64,000 nucleotides of DNA. It comes from Micrococcaceae bacterium RIT 802 (GTDB lineage Bacteria > Actinomycetota > Actinomycetes > Actinomycetales > Micrococcaceae). Shown in pieces: positions 54,635 through 63,373 of this stretch (positions within the stretch are counted from its first letter, which is position 1; the number at the start of each line of letters is the position of its first letter). The DNA is taken from assembly GCA_016892645.1 (NCBI GenBank), contig JAFEMX010000004.1, forward strand, positions 186,001-250,000, in the 5' to 3' direction. The notes under the pieces were generated by a model. That model saw only the letters and a program-made list of their open reading frames with translations. It had not been told where the DNA came from and made no database searches. The translations under genes were made by a program, and so were the position numbers.

Positions 54635-55734
54635 CTAGCCCGTTTCCGGTCGGCCATGACTGCGGTCTTCCCACGATGGGAAGGCCGCAGTTCTTGTTTC
54701 CGGCGACCCGGCCAAACGGCGGAACCGACTCGCGGTATCGGACCGGAGCCACATGGAGGCCTGCCGCCTAGCGGCAGAACCGGAGCTGGTGCCCACCCTC
54801 GGAATGACCCGCAGTGCCTGACAATGCTCCACAACGGGCTGGATCGCCTGATAGACGTCCACGCCGTCACTGGACTGGCCTGCCGACCGTTGCACATGCC
54901 TCAGCCACTTGGCGCGGCCCTCCTCGGCGTCCTTGGAGGTGTCGTCCATGGCACGTGCGCACCTGCTCGCACTCTGTGTGCCATCCAGTGCCAGTTGGAG
55001 CTTGTCGATGAATTCCGTCTGGTCCCCCATCTCCGCAGCACGCTTGCCGACGTCGTACGCGCTGCGGACGCACTCTTGCAGGGCGGCAACAACGGGGTTG
55101 GTGACCGAGACCTGCTTGGACCTGACGTACTGCACCAGGCCGTCCTCGAGATTCCCGGAGTCTGCGCTGACCTGCAGGTTCTCCAGCGCTAGACGCTGGC
55201 TGACCCACGCGGGGGTCAGTGCCGGCTCCGGGGCCCAGGGAAGGGAACGCGGAAATGGGCCGGCCGGCAGGGCGATTTCGCCGGGCATCAGGTACATGTA
55301 GGCCTGCCGGCCTGCCACGTAGTTTCGAAAGAAGGTCGCTTCGCTGGCCAAGGACGTTCCCGGGTGCACGTTCGCCGGCAGGCTCGGGTCGATGGCCCAC
55401 ACCTGTTGCGTGTTGTTGTACAGGACGACGTTGCCTCCGGTCTGTGGGGCGCACATGTAGAAGCCGGTGAAGAACGGCCGGTAGTCGCTACTCTGTGCAT
55501 AGAATTCGGTTCCCGGAGCTCCGTAGTCGTGGGGAGCCGGCCACGCCGTGGGGCACGGGCCGGGCGGCGTGGGCGACGCCACCGGTGACGGTGACGGGCG
55601 CGGGGACGGAGGCGGTGCCTGCGAGGGCGGCAGCGCCACGGAAGCGTGCCGGTTCCGGTACATGCAGTTGCCACGGTAAAGAGGGCGAAGGCGAGTGCAG
55701 CTGCTTCCCAACGACGGAGGATCTTGCCGGGCAT
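54635..55734 (-). pseudogene. Frameshifted lipoprotein gene of unknown function
   Basis: ATG 55734 has GGAGG 7 bases upstream and opens a lipoprotein signal peptide (MPGKILRRWEAAALAFALF, then VATAC at the lipobox). Just after the cysteine this frame turns Arg-rich. The neighbouring frame continues plausibly as a Pro/Ser-rich linker and a soluble domain of about 240 residues (HDYGAPGTEFYAQSS, then AALQECVRSAYDVGKRAAEM). One base appears gained or lost near 55640-55680. The frame runs on to 54635 across a hairpin, so the true end is also unsure. It may be a real pseudogene or a sequencing error. The family is not recognised. Confidence 0.5.
54659..54691. terminator. Hairpin terminator after tRNA-Val
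   Basis: A 15 bp stem with one wobble or mismatch pairs 54659-54673 with 54677-54691, with a CGA loop, followed on the plus strand by TTCTTGTTTC. It fits the end of the tRNA transcript. Confidence 0.65.
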
Positions 55735-55941
55735 ATCCTGCCTCCCCACCCTGAGAAGAGGCCGTTAGTGGACTCCGGCCTCCCTTGGAAGGACAGGGAT
55801 CAGCCGTGGCCGCGGGCCGGAATGCGCCGACGGGGCCGGATCCGCACCGGGTCGGACGCCTGGCCGTCCACCTGCCCCGCAGTGCATCGCCACGGATGCG
55901 GAACCATCGCGAAGGGGGCGGCACGACCTAGGCTGTCCTGC

Positions 55942-56640
55942 ATGGAGACAATGCTGCCCGACGAATGGACGCCGTGGCGCAGCGCGTCACCGCTAGCTGG
56001 GCGACGCCCCACGAAGACCGACCTGGCGCGGGCGGCGGACTCGAGGCTGGGACGTGAGGACGTCCTGCCCTACCCGACGGACCGGCAATCCGCCGGCAGG
56101 CTGCGGCTGCTCATCGTGGGCATCAACCCCAGCCCCTGGACGGCGGCGGTGAACGCGCCCTTCGCACGCCCGGGCAATCGGTTCTGGACATCCCTGGCCG
56201 TGGCCGGCATCGTCGACGGAACGGTGGACGCATCGCGGGGACTCTCCGCATCCGATGAACGGATGCTGGCGCAGCGGGGCATCGGGATCACCAACATCGT
56301 GTCGAGGCCCTCGGCCCGGGCCGATGAGCTCACCGCCCAGGAGCTGCGTGAAGGCGGCGCGCACCTCGTGGAGCGGATCCGCGTCCTGCGGCCCCGGACG
56401 GTGGGGTTGCTGGGGGTGACGGCGTTCCGCACAGCCTTTTCTCTGCCGAAGGCAACGCTCGGCCCGCAGGCTGCCGACATCATCCCCGGCTGGCCCGCCG
56501 ATGTGAGGCTGTGGGTTCTGCCCAACCCCAGCGGGCTCAACGCGCATGAGACCGTCGCGTCGCTGGCCCGGAAATGGCACGACGTGTGGACCGCCGGAAC
56601 GCCGGATGTTCCGGCGTCGGGTCATGCGAAGGGTGGGTAG
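55942..56640 (+). CDS. mug: G/U mismatch-specific uracil-DNA glycosylase (Mug)
   Basis: This 232-residue base-excision repair enzyme removes uracil or ethenocytosine from mismatches. The two family motifs are GINPSPWTAAVNAPFARPGNRFW (N-terminal catalytic loop, near residue 55) and LPNPSGLNAH (near residue 195). The ~35-residue N-terminal leader before the core is longer than in Escherichia coli. ATG 55942 is taken. ATG 55951 is equally possible, with GGAG closer to it. A TetR gene follows 37 bases later but is probably independent. Confidence 0.9.
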   Translation: METMLPDEWTPWRSASPLAGRRPTKTDLARAADSRLGREDVLPYPTDRQSAGRLRLLIVGINPSPWTAAVNAPFARPGNRFWTSLAVAGIVDGTVDASRGLSASDERMLAQRGIGITNIVSRPSARADELTAQELREGGAHLVERIRVLRPRTVGLLGVTAFRTAFSLPKATLGPQAADIIPGWPADVRLWVLPNPSGLNAHETVASLARKWHDVWTAGTPDVPASGHAKGG

Positions 56641-56677
56641 AATTTAGGGAACGCAAGCGGACCCTAGGGGAGTGGAC

Positions 56678-57271
56678 ATGGCTTCGACGCGGCGGCGCGG
56701 TGCCGAACTGGAAAGTGCGATCCTGGACGCCGGGTGGGAGCAGCTGCTGGAGGGCGGCTATGCCGGGTTCACCTTCGAAGCGGTCGCCGAGCGGGCGCAA
56801 ACCGGCAAGGCGACGCTCTATCGGCGCTGGCCGAACAAAGAGGCACTGGTCATGGCGGTCCTGTCCCACAGCGATGTGGGGGCGCCCCCCGATGTCCCGG
56901 ACACCGGTTCGCTACGCGATGACGTGTTGTCGCTGTTGCGATCGGTCAATGGCTGGGGCGAGGGGGCGGCGGCCGTGTTCAGCACCATCCTGGCCGCCTA
57001 CTTTGACCAGACCACGACGTTGCCGGCACAACTCCAGGCGAGGCTTCTGGGGGGCCGCGACCGCGTTATGCCCCAGCTCATCGAACGGGCGATTGGACGA
57101 GGCGAACTTCCCGGCGCGCTGCCCGCGCGGGTCGTTCACCTGCCCTTGGACCTGTTCCGACATGAGCTCATCATGAATCTGGGACGCGTGTCCGAGGAAA
57201 CCCTCGTGGACATCGTCGACACCGTCTTCGTTCCGCTCGCCAGGGCCCACCGGTTCCCGAGCCCCGCGTAG
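56678..57271 (+). CDS. TetR-family transcriptional regulator
   Basis: This 197-residue repressor-type protein has the TetR DNA-binding domain at residues ~10-55. FTFEAVAERAQTGKATLYRRW is the helix-turn-helix with the usual TLYRRWPNKEAL ending. The C-terminal ligand domain is of the TetR_C_33/AcrR-like helical type. ATG 56678 has AGGGGAG 5 bases upstream. Targets are unknown. It lies just before the eCIS locus, but the SARP-like gene has its own ribosome site and leader, so a regulatory link is only a possibility. Confidence 0.88.
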   Translation: MASTRRRGAELESAILDAGWEQLLEGGYAGFTFEAVAERAQTGKATLYRRWPNKEALVMAVLSHSDVGAPPDVPDTGSLRDDVLSLLRSVNGWGEGAAAVFSTILAAYFDQTTTLPAQLQARLLGGRDRVMPQLIERAIGRGELPGALPARVVHLPLDLFRHELIMNLGRVSEETLVDIVDTVFVPLARAHRFPSPA

Positions 57272-57363
57272 CCCGCGGCCCCGTTTCCGCCCTATCCCGA
57301 CGCCGCAGGCCGGCGTATTGTTTCCGGCAGGGGGGCGGTCCGTATCGGCCAGCGGGGGGAGTC

Positions 57364-58230
57364 GTGTCTCATTCCGGTGTTTGCCTCAACCTGCTCGGCA
57401 CCCCCACGCTGCTCGTCGACGAGCACCCGGTGCCGCTGTCACCGCGCACAGCCCTGCTCTGCGCCTACCTCGCCCTGCTGCCGACCGGCGGCCGCCCCCG
57501 CAGCACCGTGGCCTCCCAGTTCTTCGCCGACTGCCCCGGTGAAGCCGCCCGCCGACGGCTCAACACCGCCCTGTGGCGCCTGCAGGTCGAGGTGCGGGAG
57601 CGCACCGGCGTCGAACTGCTGGGCCACGGCGGGGGCCGAAGCGTGGCCCTCAGCCCGGCCGCCGGGGTGCGGGTGGACGCCGTCGTCTTCGAGGGCCTGC
57701 TGGCGCCCCTGTTGACCCGGGCCGCCGGGACCCTGGGCCGGGAAGCGGTCGCCAGCATCGAGGGGGCCATCGCACTGCACCGCGGGCCACTGGTGGAATC
57801 GTGCGAGGAGGACTGGGTGCTGGCCGCCCGGCAGCGCATCGAAACCCTCTACCTCGCGGCCCTGGATTGCCTCATCCAGCACCATGGCGCCCGAGGTGAC
57901 CTCGCCGCCGTCGGGCACTATGGCGACCTCGCCCTGTCGTTGGAACCGCTGCGCGAGGACATCCACCGCCACGCCATGACCGCCTACGCGACGGCCGGGC
58001 GGTTCGACCTGGTGGAGCGGCAGTTCGAGCAGTGCCGGCTGGCCACGCTCACTGGGTTGGGCGTGGACCCGATGCCCGAGACCCTGGAACTGCACGCCCG
58101 GCTGACGGCCGGGACCGGCGGGATCTCCGTGCCCGGGCTGATCGCCGAACTGGAGCAGGCCCGGCGGGACATCGGCCGGCTCGCGACGACCGTCGACAGG
58201 ATCCTCGACCGGCTGCGCCGGCCGGGCTGA
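57364..58230 (+). CDS. SARP-like regulator with winged-helix and BTAD domain
   Basis: This 288-residue protein has two parts. Residues ~1-100 form a winged helix-turn-helix of the SARP/OmpR type (LNLLGTPTLLVDEHPVPLSP … RRRLNTALWRLQVEVRE). Residues ~105-255 form a bacterial transcriptional activation domain of TPR-like helices (EDIHRHAMTAYATAGRFDLVERQFEQC). A short coiled end follows. GTG 57364 has GGGGGGAG 4 bases upstream. SARP/BTAD proteins often sit at the head of actinobacterial eCIS or antibiotic clusters. Position and orientation suggest that it activates the injection-system genes that follow. Confidence 0.82.
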   Translation: MSHSGVCLNLLGTPTLLVDEHPVPLSPRTALLCAYLALLPTGGRPRSTVASQFFADCPGEAARRRLNTALWRLQVEVRERTGVELLGHGGGRSVALSPAAGVRVDAVVFEGLLAPLLTRAAGTLGREAVASIEGAIALHRGPLVESCEEDWVLAARQRIETLYLAALDCLIQHHGARGDLAAVGHYGDLALSLEPLREDIHRHAMTAYATAGRFDLVERQFEQCRLATLTGLGVDPMPETLELHARLTAGTGGISVPGLIAELEQARRDIGRLATTVDRILDRLRRPG

Positions 58231-58372
58231 CCCGCGCCGGCGCACCGACCTGCCCACCGACCTGCGCACTGACCTGCGCCGTGACCGGACCGGGAGAGCC
58301 GCGTGAGCGCTTGGTGATCGCCCCGGCGCATCCTTCCGGTATCAAGGGGGCCACGAAGGGGGTGCGACGGGG

Positions 58373-58915
58373 ATGATCCTCGAGGTCAGCGAGGCGTTGG
58401 TCGACCTCATCGAGCGCTCGACGCCCGACCTGGACGGCTGGGTGGTCCAGCACTCGCTCAGCCAGGCCGAGACGGCCCCCGTGCCGGAGAACAAGGCGGT
58501 CCTGGCGCTGCTTGCCGTGGCCGAACACCCGCAACTGCGCAACCGCCCGCTCGTGGAGGGCGTGGGCGGGCTGGTCCGGGCCCCGCTGGCCCTGCAACTG
58601 CACTACCTCGTCACCTACATCGGCGCCCACGACGAGGCGCAGACCCGGCTGGGGCGGATCGCCCAGGCCTTCCACACCACACCGATCCTGCGCGCCCCGG
58701 CCCTGGCGCCCGGACTCGCCGAGCAGGTCGGCAGCCTCGCCATCCGGCTGAGCGCCCCCACCGCCGACGAGCGGAACCAGATCTGGAGCGCCCTGGGCCG
58801 GCCCGGCCGGCTCGCCCTGTTCTACGAGGTCGACGTCGCCCCGGTCCCGCCGCTCGAACGCGAAGGCGCGGGCCGGGTCCACGAACACCGCATCGACTAC
58901 GTGGGCCGGCCATGA
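58373..58915 (+). CDS. DUF4255 (Pvc16-N) eCIS tail-terminator-like protein
   Basis: This 180-residue protein starts with MILEVSEALVDLIERSTPDL. It contains LALQLHYLVTYIGAHDEAQTRLGRIAQAF and ends in LFYEVDVAP, matching DUF4255/Pvc16_N. In the Photorhabdus and Serratia systems this protein caps the tube-sheath end. Here it is the first structural gene, whereas in Afp/PVC it is the last. It overlaps the next gene by four bases. Confidence 0.88.
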   Translation: MILEVSEALVDLIERSTPDLDGWVVQHSLSQAETAPVPENKAVLALLAVAEHPQLRNRPLVEGVGGLVRAPLALQLHYLVTYIGAHDEAQTRLGRIAQAFHTTPILRAPALAPGLAEQVGSLAIRLSAPTADERNQIWSALGRPGRLALFYEVDVAPVPPLEREGAGRVHEHRIDYVGRP

Positions 58916-59514
58916 CGGCCCCGGGCCCTATCGTCACCTCCACCACCGTGCTCCGGCACGCGGTGCGCCTCATCCACGCCTCCACCGGGGACCCGGTGCC
59001 GGGCATCTCCGCCCGGCTGGCCGCCCCGGTGCCGGGCTGGACGGTGCGGACCGGGGACGGCACCGCCGTCGTCACCGCCCGCGCCGACCTGCCCGACCCC
59101 GCCGGCACGCCGGAGCTGCTGGTCACGGTCACCGACCCGGCCGCCGCCCTCCTGCTGGAGCTCGGCGCCGCACCCGGGCACGAGCCGGGCACCGTCGTCG
59201 TGCCCCTGGGGGCCGAGTCCATCGACGTGCCCGTCCACCCGGTGCCCATGGTGCTCGAGGTGCTGCTGTCCACCGCGACCGACGGGACCCCGCGGACCGG
59301 GGCGACGGTCGCCGCCCGCGCCACCACCGGCCCCACGCCGCGGCCCACGCTCTCGCTCACCGAGACGGCGCCGGGCACCTACCGCACCGCTGCCGCCGAA
59401 TTCACCGCCGCCTTCACCCCGCTGGACCTGCTCGTGGGCGCGCAGCCGCTACGCACCCTCGCGGTGGACTTCACCGCCCCGCTGACCCGGATCCGCCTGG
59501 TCGACACCACCTGA
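58912..59514 (+). CDS. Unassigned beta-rich eCIS-locus protein
   Basis: This 200-residue protein is rich in Thr, Ala, Pro and Val. It seems to hold two beta-sandwich-like modules (VRLIHASTGDPVPGISARL and MVLEVLLSTATDGTPRTGATV, each with a carboxypeptidase-regulatory-like GxP turn). No membrane helix or catalytic motif is seen. It is coupled to the DUF4255 gene by a four-base overlap and lies before the sheath gene. It is therefore likely a structural part or accessory of the injection system. I cannot match it to a numbered Afp/PVC protein. A 120-base C-rich gap follows. Confidence 0.6.
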   Translation: MTAPGPIVTSTTVLRHAVRLIHASTGDPVPGISARLAAPVPGWTVRTGDGTAVVTARADLPDPAGTPELLVTVTDPAAALLLELGAAPGHEPGTVVVPLGAESIDVPVHPVPMVLEVLLSTATDGTPRTGATVAARATTGPTPRPTLSLTETAPGTYRTAAAEFTAAFTPLDLLVGAQPLRTLAVDFTAPLTRIRLVDTT

Positions 59515-59634
59515 GCCACCGCCACCCGCCATCGCACGCCCCCACCAGTTCCCCACCACGTCCCCACCAGGCACCGCACCGCAGAACACCACCCGACCAC
59601 AACGAGCCGACGAACACGAGCCGAGGAGCGCACC

Positions 59635-62247
59635 GTGAGCACCTATTTCTCCCCCGGGGTGTATACGGAGGAGGTCCCCTCCGGGCCGCAACCGATCGCC
59701 GCGGCCCCCACCAGCGTGGTCGCCATCCTCGGGACCACGCGCCAGGGCCCCGTCCTGGAGCCGACCCGCGTCACCGGCTGGGCCGACTACCGGCGTGCCT
59801 TCGGGGACCCCACGGCCCGCGGCCTCGTCGGCCAGGCGCTGTATGGGTTCTTCGAGAACGGGGGACCGGCGGCCTGGGTCATCCGGGTCGACCCCTCCAC
59901 CGCGGCCAGCTGGACCGTCCTGGACGCCGCCGACCGGCCCTCCTTCGCCGTGGCCGCCGCCTCGCCGGGATCCTGGGCCAACGACCTCTCTCTGGCGGTG
60001 CGCCCCGACTCCGACCGGCCGGCGGGCACGTTCTACCGCGGCACCGTGACCGGACCGGACGTCGCCGTGGCCGCCGGCGGCACCGCCACCGTCCAGGTGG
60101 CCGGCACCGCCGGCGTGCGGCCCGGGGATGCGCTGGTGCTGGTCCCGGTGCCGGACACGGCCCCCGCGAGTGCCCCCGTGCCCGCCACCGCCACCGCGGT
60201 CACCGGCACCACGATCACGTTCACCGCGACCGGTGCCGCCACGCTCACCGCGGGATCCGTCCTCGCCTCCGCCGTCGCCGCCGGGGCGACGGAGATCCAC
60301 CTGCCCGCCGGGAAGGGCTTCCGCACCGGTGACGTCATCACCGCGATCGCCCCCAACGGGGCCCGCACCCACACCGTGGCCACCGGCGCCGACGCGGACG
60401 GCCGCGCCACCACGCTCCAGGTCGCCGACACCTCGCTGGGGGCCGTGCCCGGGTCGGCCTTCGTGCAGCGACGCACCACCTACCGGGCCACCGCCTCCGT
60501 CGCCGGCACCCCGCCCTCGACGAACATCGCCCTGTCGGCGCTGGCCTTCGAGCACCCGCTGACCGCCCCGACCGCCGACGAGCTGCGGACCACCGACCCG
60601 CAGGCCGCCCCCGGGTGGATCACCGTCGCCGACGGGCGCACCGCACCGTGGACCACGAACCGGTTCACCGTTCCCGGGGCCACCGCCCCCGCCAGCGGGC
60701 CGGTCGCCGTGGAGGCCGCCGTCGCCGCCGTCCGGCTCGCCGACGCCGGGCTCTCACTCACCGGGCTCACCCCCGCCGACGCCGCCGGCGGCTACGGGTT
60801 CCTGCCCACCGGCGCGCAGGTCACCTACACCGGGGTCGCGGCCGACGGGACCACCGCCGACCCGGTCGTGGCCACCCGCACCGCCACCGGGTTCACCCTG
60901 GCACCCGCCCCGGCCGCCGACGCCACCTACACCGCCGCCGCATTCACCCTCCAGGCCACCGCCGACGCCGGGATCGCGGTCCGCTGCGCCGTGGCCCCGC
61001 AGGTGGGGGACCGGCTGGCCCTGGGCACCGCCTTCGCCCCGGTGACCGCCGTCGTGCCCGGCGGCGGGGAGGCCTATGTGCTGCGCTTCGCCGACGGCAC
61101 CGCCACCGACCCCGCTCAGACGCGCTTCGGGCTCTTCGCCGTCGTGGACGCCGCCGTCGTCGCCGAGAGGTGGAGCCTGCAGGTGGCCCGCGGGACCACC
61201 GTGGCCGAGACGTTCGGCGGGCTCTCCCTCAGCCCCGGGCACCCGCGCTACTTCGCCCAGGACGGCGTCGTGAACGGGGTCTCCGCCCTGGTCACCGTCG
61301 CCGCCCGGCCCGCCTCCGCCCCGCCCGTCGGTGCCGACGCGGCCCCCTATTCGGTGTCCGCTGACCTCATCGGCTCCGACCGGCCCCCGGCCACCGACGA
61401 CTTCCGGGCCGGGCTGCTGCGCCTGGAGGAGGTCGGGGAACCGGCCATGGTGCTCTGCCCCGACGCCCTGCTGCAGGCCGACCCGCTGCTGCAGGCGGAC
61501 CTCATCGGCCAGGTGGTCACGCACTGCGAGTCCTTCCGCCGTCTCGCCGTCGTCGACGCCCCGGACCTGCCCGACACCGACCTGCTCACCTGGCGCAACA
61601 CCACGGTGTCCAGCACCCATGCCGCGGTCTTCGCCCCGCACCTGCGCATCGTGACCCTGGACCCGGACTCCACCGACCGGTTCTCCACCGCCCCGCCTTC
61701 CGGCTTCGTCGCCGGCGTGATGGCCCGCACCGACCGGCTGCGCGGGGTCCACAAGGCACCGGGCAACGAGGAGGTCAACGGCGTCGTCGGGCTGACGCAG
61801 GCCTACACCGAACGCCGCCAGGACCTGCTGAACCCGGCGGGGGTCAACCTCATCCGCGCCTTCCCCGGCCGCGGCACCCGCATCTGGGGTGCCCGCAACG
61901 CCACCGACGACGCCACCTGGCGCTACGTGAACGTGCGGCGCCTGTTCAACATGATCGAGACCTCCGTGGACCAGGCCACCCAGTGGGTCGTCTTCGAACC
62001 CAACACCGCCCAGACGTGGATCCGGGTGAAGGTCTCGGTGGAGAACTTCCTGGAGCAGCAGTGGCGGGCCGGCGCCCTGGCCGGGGCCACCCCCGAGCAG
62101 GCCTACCGGGTGCGCGTGGGGCTGGGCGAGACCATGACCGCGACCGACATCGACCTCGGCTACATCATCACCGAGGTGGCCCTCGCCCCGGCCAAACCCG
62201 CAGAATTCGTCGTCTTCCGCTTCAGCCACCAGCGCCTGGACGACTGA
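59635..62247 (+). CDS. Contractile sheath protein of the eCIS
   Basis: This 870-residue sheath subunit contracts to drive the inner tube. Residues ~1-130 are the sheath N-terminus (STYFSPGVYTEEVPSGPQPI, VVAILGTTRQGP). Residues ~566-870 are the canonical sheath C-domain (NPAGVNLIRAFPGRGTRIWGAR, RYVNVRRLFNMIETSV, FLEQQWRAGALAG). Residues ~135-560 are a long Thr/Ala/Val-rich, repeat-like insert with many GD turns, unlike the compact sheaths of ~350-500 residues. GTG 59635 has GAGGAG 6 bases upstream. Only one sheath gene is present in the window, while Afp has three. Confidence 0.93.
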   Translation: MSTYFSPGVYTEEVPSGPQPIAAAPTSVVAILGTTRQGPVLEPTRVTGWADYRRAFGDPTARGLVGQALYGFFENGGPAAWVIRVDPSTAASWTVLDAADRPSFAVAAASPGSWANDLSLAVRPDSDRPAGTFYRGTVTGPDVAVAAGGTATVQVAGTAGVRPGDALVLVPVPDTAPASAPVPATATAVTGTTITFTATGAATLTAGSVLASAVAAGATEIHLPAGKGFRTGDVITAIAPNGARTHTVATGADADGRATTLQVADTSLGAVPGSAFVQRRTTYRATASVAGTPPSTNIALSALAFEHPLTAPTADELRTTDPQAAPGWITVADGRTAPWTTNRFTVPGATAPASGPVAVEAAVAAVRLADAGLSLTGLTPADAAGGYGFLPTGAQVTYTGVAADGTTADPVVATRTATGFTLAPAPAADATYTAAAFTLQATADAGIAVRCAVAPQVGDRLALGTAFAPVTAVVPGGGEAYVLRFADGTATDPAQTRFGLFAVVDAAVVAERWSLQVARGTTVAETFGGLSLSPGHPRYFAQDGVVNGVSALVTVAARPASAPPVGADAAPYSVSADLIGSDRPPATDDFRAGLLRLEEVGEPAMVLCPDALLQADPLLQADLIGQVVTHCESFRRLAVVDAPDLPDTDLLTWRNTTVSSTHAAVFAPHLRIVTLDPDSTDRFSTAPPSGFVAGVMARTDRLRGVHKAPGNEEVNGVVGLTQAYTERRQDLLNPAGVNLIRAFPGRGTRIWGARNATDDATWRYVNVRRLFNMIETSVDQATQWVVFEPNTAQTWIRVKVSVENFLEQQWRAGALAGATPEQAYRVRVGLGETMTATDIDLGYIITEVALAPAKPAEFVVFRFSHQRLDD

Positions 62248-62278
62248 GACCGCCACCGACACCGCCAAGGAGCCCGAC

Positions 62279-62719
62279 ATGTACCCGATGACGACCCTGA
62301 ACTTCACCGTCTCCTGGGGCGAGACCGAGGAGGCGCAGGCCAGCTTCTCAGAGGTCAGCGGCCTCACCATGGAATCGGAGGTGATCGAATACCGTGGCGG
62401 CGCCGACCCGCGGCAATCGACCTCCAAGCAGGCCGGCCTGCAGAAATACGGCAACATCACCCTGGTGCGCGGCATCATGCCCACCGTGACCGGCAACGCC
62501 ATCTACGCCTGGTTCAGGGCTTCCACCCAGGGCGCCGGGGACCGCCGGGAGGTGGTCATCAGCCTGCTCAACGAGGACCGCGACCCGGCCATGACCTGGA
62601 ACGTGCGCGCCGCGTTCCCCGTCAAGGTCGAGGGCCCGGGCCTGAAGTCCACCGGCACCGACGTCTCGCTGGAGAAGGTCGAGCTCGCCTGCGAGGGCGT
62701 CTCCGTCTCGGTGCCCTGA
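62279..62719 (+). CDS. Inner tube protein 1 (gp19/Afp1-like)
   Basis: This 146-residue protein starts MYPMTTLNFTVSWGETEEAQ. It contains SGLTMESEVIEYRGGADPRQ and a KSTGTDVSLEKVELACEGV end. This is the phage tail tube / gp19 fold that forms hexameric rings of the injection tube. ATG 62279 has AAGGAG 6 bases upstream. It follows the sheath gene at 31 bases, the usual sheath-tube order. Confidence 0.93.
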   Translation: MYPMTTLNFTVSWGETEEAQASFSEVSGLTMESEVIEYRGGADPRQSTSKQAGLQKYGNITLVRGIMPTVTGNAIYAWFRASTQGAGDRREVVISLLNEDRDPAMTWNVRAAFPVKVEGPGLKSTGTDVSLEKVELACEGVSVSVP

Positions 62720-62722
62720 GCC

Positions 62723-63214
62723 ATGTCGCTCCCCGCCTTCGCCGCCGGCCCGGCGGCAGCCGCAGCATCCGCCGTCGTGCGCCCGTTCACCACGGCGTCG
62801 TTCGTGTTGGCCATCGACGGGCTCGCCGCGGTGAGCTTCAGCAAATGCTCCGGCCTCGCCGGGGAGATCGGGGTGGAGGAGTACCCCGAGGGAGGGGAGA
62901 ACCGCTTCGCGCACCGCCTGCCCACCCGGGCCGCCTTCCCCAACCTGGTGCTCAGCCAGGGCGCCGGGCCGCTGGCCGAGCTCTGGGACTGGTTCGCCGA
63001 ATTCCACGTCGCCGGGCTGCTGGCCCCGCGCGACGGGACCGTGGTGCTCCTGGGGAACGACGGCGGCGCCCCGGCCCCGGTGCGCGTGTGGTCCTTCACC
63101 CGGGGCTGGCCCGTGAAGATCACCGGTGCCGAGCTGGACGCCCAGTCCCCGGGCGTGGCGATCGACACCCTGGAGATCGCCCACCACGGGCTGGCCCTGC
63201 GGGCGGTGGTCTAG
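62723..63214 (+). CDS. Inner tube protein 2 (gp19/Afp5-like)
   Basis: This 163-residue second gp19-fold protein has an Ala-rich leader and then TASFVLAIDGLAAVSFSKCSGLAGEIGVEEYPEGG. It ends in GAELDAQSPGVAIDTLEIAHHGL. In Afp/PVC systems a second tube protein starts the tube on the baseplate, and this gene lies right before the Afp6/7-like genes as expected. It starts three bases after the first tube gene's stop. Confidence 0.92.
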   Translation: MSLPAFAAGPAAAAASAVVRPFTTASFVLAIDGLAAVSFSKCSGLAGEIGVEEYPEGGENRFAHRLPTRAAFPNLVLSQGAGPLAELWDWFAEFHVAGLLAPRDGTVVLLGNDGGAPAPVRVWSFTRGWPVKITGAELDAQSPGVAIDTLEIAHHGLALRAVV

Positions 63215-63373
63215 ATGGCCGTCGTCATCCAAGAGATCGTCACCGAACTCGTCGTCTCCCCGGCCGAACCGGCCCCCGCCGGATCCGGCAGGGACGCCGC
63301 CGCGGAGGAGGCGCTGGTGCGCCGGGCGACCGAACGGGTGCTGGAGATCCTGCGCCGGGAATGGGACGCGTGA
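63215..63373 (+). CDS. Small Afp6/DUF5908-like eCIS protein
   Basis: This 52-residue frame starts with MAVVIQEIVTELVVSP. It continues with a Pro/Ala/Gly linker and ends with a helical, charged EALVRRATERVLEILRREWD. Short proteins of this two-part form (N-terminal IxEixxev strand, C-terminal helix) stand between tube protein and Afp7 in many eCIS loci. It abuts the upstream stop and overlaps the next start (TGATG), so it fits a coupled operon perfectly. The family call is from position and pattern. Confidence 0.7.
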   Translation: MAVVIQEIVTELVVSPAEPAPAGSGRDAAAEEALVRRATERVLEILRREWDA

